DNA of 64,000 nt from Oikopleura dioica (Eukaryota > Chordata > Appendicularia > Copelata > Oikopleuridae), in NCBI GenBank assembly GCA_907165135.1, contig OU015566.1, positions 12,694,157-12,758,156 on the forward strand, given 5' to 3'. Each line of letters begins with the position of its first letter. The stretch's first letter is position 1. Shown here one piece after another: positions 12,198 to 21,883 of the stretch. The notes under the pieces are model-generated. The model did no database searches. It had not been told where the DNA came from and saw only the letters and a list, made by a program, of their open reading frames with translations. The position numbers and the translations under genes are program-made.

Positions 12198-13934
12198 AGC
12201 AAATGATGTATTTTTAGTCCTAGAAAAGCCTCAGCTGACAAGTAAAATCATTTCATACGTTCAATATAAGTCAAATAAAATCAATCATCATCATAAATCG
12301 TAATTTTTCTTAACATCGGCTGGCAAGGAATTTATCATTTTAAGATGACACTAATATAACGAAGTGGTGACAGGTTATGATTGATGGATCATTACGCGTT
12401 ACGGAGGTGCTTCCGTCATTGGAGATCGACGAGTTGCCAAATTGATTGATCGGGCTCCAGGAAGCTCCAGGAAGCGTGGTTTTTTTACGGCTATCGAAGA
12501 AAGTACTTTTGAGGGAGGAAAAATGATAAGATTGAATTTGCAAAAAGATATTCCGTTTCCCGGATATCCTTATTTTAAAATTTCCTGGGTCCATTTGTAG
12601 CAATTCAAGGCAGTTGGATTGGAAACCTTCGAAGCTTTTGCAGTCTTGATTGAAAGGCAAAATTTCATTTCACTAGCCAGATGCCGGCAAGACAACAAAA
12701 AAACTTTATGGGTGGTGAGTGCAGGTGGCGGGATGAGAGAGCGAGTCCCAACTGCCATCGACGAAGAGACAGATTTACGCGAGGAGATCTAACTTGCCAT
12801 AACTGTCAGAGCGTCAATATCGATGAGTTTGCCCAAATAAACCGACGCATATGCCACTAGTTGTCAACCCGCAAACGGGCAATTTGCACATCACAAAGCT
12901 GGACTCGTCAAATAACCCGAAAATATGTAAATTCGTATCGACCTGGGAAGGAGAAAATCTTTACTTATTAGCTGTGAGAAGTTATGGACGGAAGGTGTCA
13001 ATAAGCCTTTCTTTGCGAGCCAATATATCAATAAAAATGTCCTGATCTATAAATTGGATTTGCAGTCCGTTTTCAGACAGCAAAGAAAACTAGACTTAGC
13101 GATATGTTAAACCCTGCTGTTTGCTGATTACTTTTGTTACAGTATCGAGCAATTCCTGAGTCGCAAATCTCACGGCGCAATAATTGCATTTGATTTACGC
13201 GCGCAACGGGTGAACCATAATAGTTGAGTTACTGCCCGTCCACTTATCCCTTCGTAAATCTGGCTCCCCAAAAAAGTTCAAGCCCGTCAAAGATGAAACG
13301 CGCGCCGTTTCGTAAATCTGTTTCACGCTGCCTTTGGAAGACAGAGAGACGTTTGGGCACATGCCTTTCTCGACCGTAAATCGCCACTTTGGACAAGTCT
13401 GATGACATTTGCAGGTTGTCGCGTTGTCGACGGCGGTGGCGATTGAAGATCAATCAGCGGGGAGAGCACCAATTTCCAAAAATTTAGGGGAAATGTCAAG
13501 CGTAATTTCAAACCAGTGAAATCTTTATTGTCCGCCACAGGAATTTTCCTCGTCACTTTTTTCGTAACAACGAGCTTGTATCTTCTTGAACAACAAAAGA
13601 GAGGACGATTGCCTGAGAAATATCACATACTGTCTGGAAATATATTATATTATGTCTCTGTCCCCTCGTGGCGGTTATAAAGTCGTAAGAAAGGCCAATC
13701 CACGTGACTACTTACCACTTTGAAAATATACCAAAATGAAGCATGAAATTTTGAAGTAACAAACTAAACTGTACAGAGCAAAAAATAATGATACGAGAAA
13801 GATTCAAACCAGCGATTTACACCTTTTTAGCGGCTTTTTGCCAGCCTATCATCATTTACAGGTAATTTGACAATCACAGATGATGAAATAAACAACCCAA
13901 AGGTTGACAGGCGACAAAAGACTTCTCAGGTGTT
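12198..13934. other. Non-coding stretch
   Basis: Only short frames without splice-consistent neighbours. The longest, a 106-codon minus-strand frame near 12340-12660, overlaps other equally long frames and looks random. I see no repeats or RNA genes. Confidence 0.35.
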
Positions 13935-14495
13935 ATGGACTTCTCGCCACGGCCTCTTTTCTTTGCGGTTTTATTATTCCAAGGGATAGGGTTGAATTAT
14001 ATCTTGCAAATCTTCAAAACTACTTTTGAAAAATATTTAGTTTAATTCGTTTGAATATTATAAAAAATTTAACATTTGTGACACAAGTCAGAGAGATTAT
14101 TCGGGCAGTTTATCCTTCTAGAATTTAGTCCCTCTTTTTCGTTACTAAAAAATTAAAAACGTAGATAATTAAGGCCTCTTCTGGTCTTCAATTTCAATTT
14201 TCATCCAGTTAAAAGACGAGGCTATTTCCTCGAGAACGAAGTGTTCTACTTCTCCGACTTCTTCTTCGAATGCGGACCCTACATCCTCTTCACCATTTTC
14301 CTCATCTCAACAGTCTTCTACCTCCGATTCCTCTACCTCATCTCCATTGAGCATTCCGACTTATCAAAAGACCTTACCTTCAAAGCCAAATTCGTCCGGA
14401 TTCTGCAATGCATTTTCTTTCCGGAAATAATAGTCTGTAGAATTGCCAAAAACAAAATCGCCAAGAAGCCTGACGTTTTACTGCCAACATTATAG
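13935..14495 (+). CDS. Small membrane protein, 3' part of gene
   Basis: The exon at about 14214-14495 is well supported: an acceptor-like CATCCAG, strong use of C-ending codons (TTC, TAC, CTC, ATC), a stop at 14493-14495 and AATAAA at 14503. It encodes FLENEVFYFSDFFFECGPYI followed by a hydrophobic segment (ILFTIFLISTVFYLRFLYLI) and a basic tail, so it is a membrane protein. A possible first exon, 13935-14039, starts with ATG and is also hydrophobic, but its phase does not join cleanly to the second exon, so the 5' end is unresolved. The family is not recognised. Confidence 0.45.
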
Positions 14496-14502
14496 TTTAT
14501 AA

Positions 14503-14508
14503 AATAAA
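14503..14508 (+). terminator. Polyadenylation signal AATAAA
   Basis: Lies 8 bases after the stop of the membrane-protein exon ending at 14495 and supports that exon as a gene end. Confidence 0.5.
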
Positions 14509-15833
14509 TGAAAATAAGTTGAAATAAGCTCGGAAGTTTTGTGTTAATTGGCACGGGCGCCAGTTTGATGGATCTGCTTCGGAAGCGCGCTGGACACGAT
14601 GAACATGCTCGATCGAGAAGGGCCAGATGGGCGATGGAGACGGATCGGGACAAGGAAGCTTCCGACTCCCTAATAGAAGACTTTTGATGAAGATCGACCA
14701 ATTCTACTTTTTTGCCGTTGACGATTATATAGCGTGATTGGTCGCCTTAGCACTTTCGTCGAGAGACTACGGCACCGATATGTATCGATTAGCAACAGTT
14801 GATTGGCAGCTTCCGAATTAATTACAAAATCCGACAACTCCGCGCGCTCAAAAGGATGAATAAGCGTCCCGATGCCCTGGCCTGTCGCCTGATCCATCAC
14901 ACGTTTGGTTTAGTTTTTGGCCCCATAATGAGACCAGTCAGATATCCACAGTCGCCCACACTGTGGTCAACGGGTTCATCAGGGCACACGCTACGACTAA
15001 TCAAAGGCCAATTAAGGAGATTGATTGTTTAATGAGATTTTAAACGAGAAATTTGAATAAGAAAAACGAACCTATCTAGACATAAGTATGAGAATTAATC
15101 GACAGCGACGAGAAACTACTAATATAAATCAATGCCGATTTCGATAATTTATCGACACGATATAATTTGAATGAAAGGGGAAAGTAGTTTGACAGGTTTA
15201 ATAGCTTCTTGAGTTATATGAAGCTCTAAATATAATTGACGAGCGCACATTTTACCTTTCTTATATCTTTGCATCGTAAATCACACCTGTGCTTACCAGT
15301 GAGCAACCAAGGGCGAGCGTAAATCATTGAATTTATATTCCTTTCCGCTACTTTTCGTTGAAATCAGCGAGAATGCCCTGCAAAGTCGATGATTTGAACA
15401 TGTGAGAAGGTCTCAGCGCAGTATCTCACATAAAAAGGGTTGATATTGTCCGTATGTAATTTAATTAATAGAAGAAATAGACAGAATCAAGAATACATCC
15501 AGATCTACAGTTGTAGTACTTTGATAAGACGTGGTATTTTTGAAGGAACTCTCCGGGAAGACATTTTGAGTTTGAGGCAGTTTATCTGGATTGGTAAAAA
15601 TAGGTCAATTTACATAAAGATTGGCGTAAGCATTGGCTTCTTGAACAGGTCTCTTACTCTGCGGTAATTTTAAATCTCAGTATCTTCCAGCAACACCTTA
15701 AAACTAGACAAACTTCATCCTCATTTACTATTCCAAGAACAATTCCGATAAATAGTCTTGTTAGAAGTTTATTTCAATCGTGCTTTTTAGTTTGGTAGTT
15801 TGCTACAAAGGGATAAAAAGAAATTCTTAGGAA
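14509..15833. other. Intergenic stretch between convergent genes
   Basis: Contains only short open frames without partners. I see no transposon ends, RNA genes or conserved motifs. Confidence 0.35.
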
Positions 15834-18157
15834 TTATGCGGCTTTTTCTCTTCTTACCGCGGTCAAATCTTCTGGATCGGTCGAGACTTTCTTTGAAGAT
15901 TTGTAGTAAAAGACCTGAACGACTGTAAGAGAGATTTTCAAGGTATTCTACCTGGCAGATGATAAGGCAATCGACTGTAACTTGGATTGAGCCACAGAGA
16001 ATAAATTGGAAAGGCTGATTCAGAAAGACGAAATATCCTGTTTTGAAGATATCCCCAACGAGCCAGCCGAGAACCATGAACATTGACATTCCAGTCGCTA
16101 AAATAACTGTAAAAGGGTTCCCAAGCTACTTGTCTTACTTGAACTATTCTGGTAGTTTTTCCATAGCTGAGGCGTGGCAAGAAGGGATTCTGTTCCTAGC
16201 GCGAGGAAACCAAGGATATTGAAGTAACTGGCTACAATTGAGTTTGGGAGTTGAAATATTCACGATACTCTTACGTGAGTGAAGAAAAACATAAGTGGTA
16301 AATGCAACAACGATCCAAAAAAGAACCATGAACTGGAGGTAATCAACAAAATACGTCCAGTTCCAGAACTCCTCTGGTTTCAGGCAGGGCTGCACAATTG
16401 GATTGGAATCCAATTGGTTTCCAATTCCAATTGGATTGGATTGGTAAATTGGTTGGAAAAAGGGCGGGAAAATCAGGGTCTGTCCAATTGGACAGCCCTT
16501 CCAATTGGAAAATGGGGGTCCAATTGGCAACTGGTAGCCAATTGGTAAATTGGCAAAATGATTGGATCGAAGCACCTCTTTTCACGCGGAAATGCCAAAT
16601 TATGCTTGAATTAGTGCCTCAAACGATCAGTTCGTCAACAATTTTCTCAAAAAATCGAAAATTTCAAAACAGCCATATTTTGGCTTCTTAGTGTGCCTGA
16701 AAGTTCAATTCATCATAAAAACTTGTTGACCAGGGAGCACTTTTTGACCAATAAAAATCCAAAATTTTAGCGAAATTGGGACTTTTTCGTCAAAAAGTCC
16801 GATTTTCAAACGCGATTTTGAGGGCTTGCCAAACTGCCTGAAAGCGCCTATATTGCCCAAATGTCCGAAATGCCCGCTCTTGCCCGGCCAAATTTTATGG
16901 GCTTAGCTGTCCGAATGCTCGGCCGAACCCTTTTTCCCCGAATGCCCGATGCCGATTCGCTTTAACCCCTATACGCGAAGCTGCCTAAAGAACCCCCTTA
17001 CCCGAAGTGTACAATTTTTGTCGATTTGGCCTTCCTCTCAAGATAATCTTTTCAAAGTATCAGATTATACTAAATCTATCATTATCTTTCGAACTGCACT
17101 TTTACATTTTCGGTAAAATTGATATTTAGTGCTAAAATTGGGGAAAGAAATTTTAACACTATAAAATTTATTATGTGATAATTATGAAAAATACTCATCT
17201 GAGCCATTTTTAACGGTGATTTTCGAATTCTCCATACTAAAAAACCTAAGAATAAACTAAAACTGAAGCAAAAATGAGAAAAGGGAATTTTTTTCTTCCT
17301 TGGAGCGCGCGAGGTGGCGTGAGAAAATCAGTACTGGTGCAGTGCTCACTGGGCTTATCACGCGGAAATTTTGCGGAAAGGTGGGCAAGTCTTGTGCAAA
17401 TACTCATTTGAGTTTTCAGGTCATTCTGACCCACCAGCTCCATTGGGCGAGCGACTATATCCCGAAATCGACAAAAATTGTACACTTCGGGTATAGGGGT
17501 TAAAAATTCTCTCGTTTGTTAATTTTAAAGGATTATTTAAAAATTTTAATTTAAAATTTAAATGAACTAAAAAAAAACTGACTTTTCCAATTAGAATCCG
17601 ATTTTCAATTGGAATTTGGCTGTCCAATTGGCAAACTCGTGCTAATTGGAAGCAAGATTCCAATTGCCGATTGGTCCGCCAAATTCCAATTGGAAATTGG
17701 AATTGGATTGGAATTTGGTTGGATTGGCAAAATTTGGGTTGGATTGGATTGGCAGTTGGTTGGAAAAATCCAAATTTTTTTGCCAATTGTGCAGCCCTGG
17801 TTTCAGGTCGGCCATATATCGCTCAGAGCCATTTTTCTTGCTGTGGTTGACTCGTACGACAAGCTCGACAAGAGCGAACATGGCGAAGATCATGACTACT
17901 GCTTGAAGGAAGAGAGCGGTCTCGTAGACTTCGCCAACGCGGAAGAAAATCCTCGAAGAGTGTCGAAAAAGGTTAAAGAAAATACTCGTGTACCTGAGAG
18001 AGTTGGCGATGAGCAAGACGAGACAGACATGTTTAGAAAATGAACCAGTCGTTCGCGTTTCTCGAATTTGTTGGTACTGCGGGAGATAGGGCAGTGCGCC
18101 CCCGAAGACCATAAAAACATCGGGCAAGAAGTGAAGAAGAAATTTGATAAATGACAT
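15834..18157 (-). CDS. SLC66A2: PQ-loop transporter SLC66A2 (PQLC1), coding exon interrupted by a transposon
   Basis: Minus-strand exons are 18157-17994, 17951-16275 (holding a 1,415-bp element plus an 8-bp duplication), 16231-16139, 16097-15952 and 15914-15834. Without the element the protein is about 245 residues. It contains the paired PQ-loops: MVFGGALPYLPQYQQIRETR, with GFS-type SFSKHVCLVLLIANSLR, and LLATPQLWKNYQNSS with MSMFMVLGWLVGDIFKTGYF. EEFWNWTYFVDYLQFMV matches the HFWQWSSFSDYVQ segment of human SLC66A2. The product is a seven-helix endosomal/Golgi membrane protein linked to lipid scrambling. Read straight through, the frame stops inside the transposon (near 17642), so a functional product needs the element to be spliced out or absent from other alleles. 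Confidence 0.88.
16385..17799. mobile_element. hAT-like non-autonomous element inserted in SLC66A2 coding exon
   Basis: The 17-bp terminal inverted repeats are CAGGGCTGCACAATTGG, flanked by the 8-bp direct repeat GTTTCAGG (16377-16384 and 17800-17807). Both subterminal regions (about 16397-16560 and 17585-17790) are dense arrays of CCAATTGG / ATTGGATTGG-type motifs. There is no transposase. A second MITE is nested at 16966-17499. On the coding strand the host reads GACCTGAAAC, element, CCTGAAACCAGAGG, so deletion of the element and one duplication copy gives an uninterrupted Asp-Leu-Lys-Pro-Glu-Glu. Confidence 0.93.
16966..17499. mobile_element. piggyBac-like MITE nested in the hAT-like element
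   Basis: TTAA flanks both ends (16962-16965 and 17500-17503). The terminal repeats begin CCCCTATAC and end GTATAGGGG. Further inside, CCGAAGTGTACAATTTTTGT at about 17000 pairs with its inverse at about 17471-17490. The left arm carries about 28 extra bases between the two matching blocks. TTAA duplications with CCC...GGG ends are the hallmark of piggyBac-type elements. No transposase is present. Confidence 0.75.
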
Positions 18158-18321
18158 CTTTTGATTTCTACTTTTCTACATTCTAAAATTTATCGAAAGT
18201 AAGAAGATTTGCGAATCTGAAAGTACGTTGAGCTTCAACGGTTGAAGAGAGAGGGAATGAAATCAATATATAATGACAAGAGAGAATTATCTGTAGAGAG
18301 GAAGAAACGCAACGCTTGGGA

Positions 18322-19141
18322 TTAATCGTTTTTCTTTTCGGGGACTGAGCTGGCGATGTGCGGAGGAAGGTCCGACTAAGAAATGGTAAGGGAGGGTTGA
18401 AAAGGTGATCTTACCTGTGGGAGATCTTCATATCTCGGTGGAGCATCTGGGAGACGCTGTCCAGCAACAGGTGGAGCCATGGGAGCACCGTAGTTGAACT
18501 CCGAGTTCGACTGGAACTCGTACATTCCTGTGGCCGCGTTGAATTGACCCTGTTGGTTTTGAGTATAGGGATTTGGTGGTGGAGCCGGGTACCCTTGGAG
18601 TCCAAACTGCGGCTGCGTATAAACAGTTTGAGTTCGCGAGCTGTTCGCAGTGGCGAGGACAAATTTGCCGAACTCAATGCACCCGCCAGAGTTGAAGGTC
18701 AAGTTTATTTGGGTTGTTCCTTCCCAACCACCGCCAGGCGCAGCTTTGACATCGGCGATGACGTAGTTGGAGCCGAAGATTGGCTGTTTCAGCTCGAGTT
18801 TTGAGAGGCAATTGAAAGGAATGATGAAATCACGGAGTTTTGATTTTGCTGACTCGTTCAAGAAAAAGACCTAATCGGATTTCAATGAAAATTAAGAACA
18901 AAAAGCTTACCCGTAAATTTGTGACATGAATGTTTCCAGTGTGCTTGCCCTTCATTTCTCTGCACGCATGGGATTGATTTTTAAACTCCAAGACCACATT
19001 TTTGTCCTTTCTCATCACACTAAATTCGCAGTTAATATTTAAAAGCGATCTGAAGGACTCAATATCTCACCGTTCATTGGGCGCAAGAGTGAACTTATTC
19101 TCGCGCATTCCCGGTTCGGGGTTAAACGTATTCAACGACAT
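18322..19141 (-). CDS. WBP2: WW-domain-binding protein 2 (GRAM domain, PPxY)
   Basis: Exons 19141-19071, 19019-18911, 18870-18415 and 18375-18322 give about 229 residues. The N-terminal GRAM-like domain shows VFFLNESAKSKLRDFIIPF and KQPIFGSNYV / APGGGWEGT, matching the YRVIFLSKG...SFMMPF and KQPVFGANYI...AGGGWEGS of WBP2. A Pro/Gln/Asn-rich tail follows, with the WW-binding PPxY motif PPRYEDLPQ. WBP2 is an adaptor and coactivator for YAP/TAZ, NEDD4-type ligases and nuclear receptors. The start codon lies 57 bases after the nucleolin stop and directly follows TTTTCGCTTTAG, a trans-splice-acceptor-like sequence, suggesting it is the downstream cistron of an operon. Intron 1 was taken as 51 bp; a 21-bp alternative was rejected. 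Confidence 0.9.
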
Positions 19142-19197
19142 TCTAAAGCGAAAATATTCAATAAAGGGCTTCGTTTAATTTATGAACATGTTGAGTT
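19142..19197 (-). promoter_or_regulatory. Operon-like intercistronic spacer, nucleolin to WBP2
   Basis: Only 56 bases separate the two reading frames on the same strand, and the spacer ends in TTTTCGCTTTAG followed by one base and the WBP2 ATG. This looks like a trans-splice acceptor inside a polycistronic transcript, as in appendicularian operons. Confidence 0.5.
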
Positions 19198-20858
19198 TCA
19201 GTCACGCTTGAAAGAACCTCTTGGTTTGCTGAATCCTCTGCTGGATCCGCGTCCACCTCTGTCAGAGCCACCTCGCCCGCGATCAGAGCCTCCACGACCC
19301 CGGCCGCCGCCTCGTCCTCTGTCTGCACCGCCTCTTGAGCCGCCGCGGAAGCTTCCTCCACGACTGCTGCCTCTTCCACCGCCGCGATCGGAAGATCCTC
19401 CTCTGAATGAGCCTCGTCCACGACCATCTCTGTCTCCTCCTCTGCCTCTGCTGCTACCACGATCCGATGAGCCACCTCTGAATGAACCACGCCCTCTTCC
19501 AGAGCCTCTTTCACCTCCTCGTCCTCTGAAGCTGCCTCTTGATGAGTCCTGCTTGAAGACTTTCTTGGGAGAAGCTTCTTCAGCGTCGTCATTCGTGCCA
19601 TCTTCGTTCTTTCGTTTCGTCATTCTGTCTTTGAACTTATCTCGCTTTTCTTTATTTGCTTTGATAGCAGCCTCTGCTTTGGCTTGCTTCTTTTTCTCCC
19701 ACTTCTCGCCTAAAATTCAAATTATTCTAAAGATCTCTGTGAGTGATTCAACCTTTTTTTCGGCTCTTCGACGGAGCAGAAACGCGATCAGGAACGTAGT
19801 TGAACACAATTGTCTGGCCGTTGATTTCCAAATCGGATTCTTTATACTTCTTGGCAACTTCTTTCGATTCGAACTGGGCGTAAGCAATGTTGAGGCCATT
19901 TTTGGGGAAACGAATTTGAACAGGATCTTCAAAGAGGTCTTCCAGGTCCATTTCGTCGAATTCTGTGTTTGCTTTTATCGACAAAGTTCCGGTCTAAGAA
20001 GAATTTAAAAACATAGATTTTAAAAAAGACCTCACCTCTTTGATTTCATCAATATTCGTATTGCTGCTTTTCGCACCACACAGATCAACCTCAAGCCGTT
20101 TCTTTCTAAGATCCCATTTCTTGTAATCGTGCGCTTTTTGAGCAGCTTCAACAGTCTTCATCTCTACAAATGCCTTTCCTCTGCATTTGCCACTCGCTTT
20201 CGTTAGTAATCTGACTTCCTTGGCGTGGATGAAAAGTGCTTCGAGTTCTTCTACTGTCGTATCGAATGGCAGGTTTTTGACGAAAATTGTTCGATCTTCT
20301 GAGGAGCGAACGTCTGTTTTAACTTCAGAGGGAGGTGCGTTTTCGGAGGCGTCTTCATCGGCTTCATTCTTGATTTCTTTCTATAAAAGGGTTGGAAAGG
20401 GTAAACTTTCCGCGCTGTGGTACCTTAACTTTTTCATCGAAAGCGTTATCTTCGTAATCTTCAGGGCTCTCTACATCAGTTGCGAGTGGTATAACTTCTG
20501 AAAAGAACAAATGAAAGCTGTCTTGTAAAAAGGTCATAAATAATCTCTAAAGATCGCCGTAAAACTCACCAATCTTAGGCGCGACTTCAAGCCCCTCAAC
20601 AACTGTCTCGCCATCACCTCCAGTAACTACGAAATCTTCTTCTTCAGCCTCGACCATATCGAAGGACTCGTCGATATCATTGTCGATATCATCGATGACG
20701 GCTTTAACTTCCTTCTTTTTCGCGCGCTTCGATTTTTTCTTCGGCGTCAAATCGGTATTCTTCGTTGATTCCAAGTTTTCGGCCACTTCGATTTTGACGG
20801 TGTTTTCTGCTGGAGCCTCGTCAAGAATAGCCGCCTTAGATTTTTTCGATTTCGCCAT
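19198..20858 (-). CDS. NCL: Nucleolin-like protein (acidic N-terminus, two RRMs, RGG tail)
   Basis: Exons 20858-20570, 20497-20424, 20380-20036, 19993-19753 and 19709-19198 give about 486 residues. The first 130 residues alternate Lys-rich and acidic segments. RRM1 has the RNP motifs TIFVKNLPFD and GKCRGKAFVEM, and a weaker second RRM follows (TGTLSIKANTEF; GLNIAYAQFES). A Lys/Glu-rich helix leads to a long RGG/SDRGG tail. This order is that of nucleolin, which acts in nucleolar chromatin and pre-rRNA processing; vertebrate nucleolin has four RRMs, so this is a short form. The stop is 57 bases upstream of the WBP2 start. A long opposite-strand frame over the RGG tail is an artefact of its Gly/Arg codons. 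Confidence 0.85.
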
Positions 20859-21056
20859 TCGATGATCTTCAATTGGGTATATATGAGAGGATTTGAACGA
20901 GAAAATAAAATTACATGGAGATAAGTTCGCATGGCAAGAGTTTTCTGAGTACATAAATGACGAAGAATGTGAAGGAGGAAAAGAACACAAAAAATAATTG
21001 AAGAAGGAAGTGGGAAACGAAAAGTTGTATCTGTTAAAGTAAGCGAGGGTTGTTTT

Positions 21057-21715
21057 CTATTGGAGTGCGGTTTTCCTGTTGAATACAGTGTTGCGCTGCT
21101 GCTCGACGTCGGCCTTCCATCGACGAGCCATTGCGTCGATTTTTGACATGATCGAGTCAACGATGGATTGACTTTGAGAGCCACGAGGGAACAGTTGCGC
21201 TCGATCTTAGGAAAAATATGCTATAGCCAGGTTCAAACTGTAGCTAAACTGTACCTGAGTCTCCCTCTGCTCTCGGCTGGTATTTTTCGGTGAAAAAGTA
21301 GACTAAACTCGTGTAGGAAAGGAGCAAAATGATGGAAACGATGTAGAGGTAGACGATAAACTCCATCGTGCCAGTATTTCGCAGCTCAAATTTGCACTCA
21401 CATGCTCGACAATATGCATCTTGTATCGATTCCTGAATGATAGTGAGCAACCTTTATGCTGACGAAAACTTACATCATGAGACGGATCTAATCTGGGTCG
21501 AACAACCTCATCTGCCGTGCATGTTTTCGCCTCTACCTTGCCTTGTGCGAAATAAATCTCAGACTTCTCCGCAATAGGCTGAAAAAATCATAAAAATCGA
21601 CCGGTTGAACCTAATTTCGTTGAGTTACCATTAACGACGGGCATCTGCACTGACATCTTTGGTCAGAAAAGTCGTTGGCGAACGCGATCCCAACTAGAAG
21701 TACCGAAATCAACAT
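21057..21715 (-). CDS. TMEM9: TMEM9 family type I lysosomal membrane protein
   Basis: Exons 21715-21629, 21578-21474, 21432-21255 and 21205-21057 give about 172 residues (183 in human). There is a signal peptide (MLISVLLVGIAFA), then a Cys-rich luminal part with RCQCRCPSL and DAYCRACECKFELRNTGT, which match RCKCICPP and AYCLLCECRYEERSTTT of TMEM9. One transmembrane helix follows, then a short tail ending MARRWKADVEQQRNTVFNR, which matches QQRWKLQVQEQRKTVFDR. TMEM9 proteins sit in late endosomes and lysosomes and support the V-ATPase and CLC transporters. The ATG directly follows GACCCTTTAG, 169 bases after the NCOA5-like stop, consistent with a trans-spliced downstream cistron. Confidence 0.93.
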
Positions 21716-21883
21716 CTAAAGGGTCTTGTTACAATTTGAGGAAGTTGTACGAAGATGAATAAATTATTATCTGCGTGAATTGTGAGACATTCAATTCTGG
21801 GAAACAAAGAATAAGACGATAATGAAATACACATAAATGATGGGAGCTTTTTCAGTATTTTTGTTAAAGGAAATAATTTCTTT

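Noticed and set aside
16279-16691. Asn/Trp/Gly-rich frames over the left end of the SLC66A2 insertion
   Set aside because: They arise from the CCAATTGG array of the transposon and do not encode a transposase.
19050-19070. A 21-bp first intron in WBP2
   Set aside because: Too short for spliceosomal splicing; a 51-bp intron ending at 19020 gives an equally valid phase and normal size.
19208-20008. 266-codon plus-strand Pro/Arg-rich ORF
   Set aside because: Shadow of the RGG tail and second RRM of nucleolin on the minus strand.
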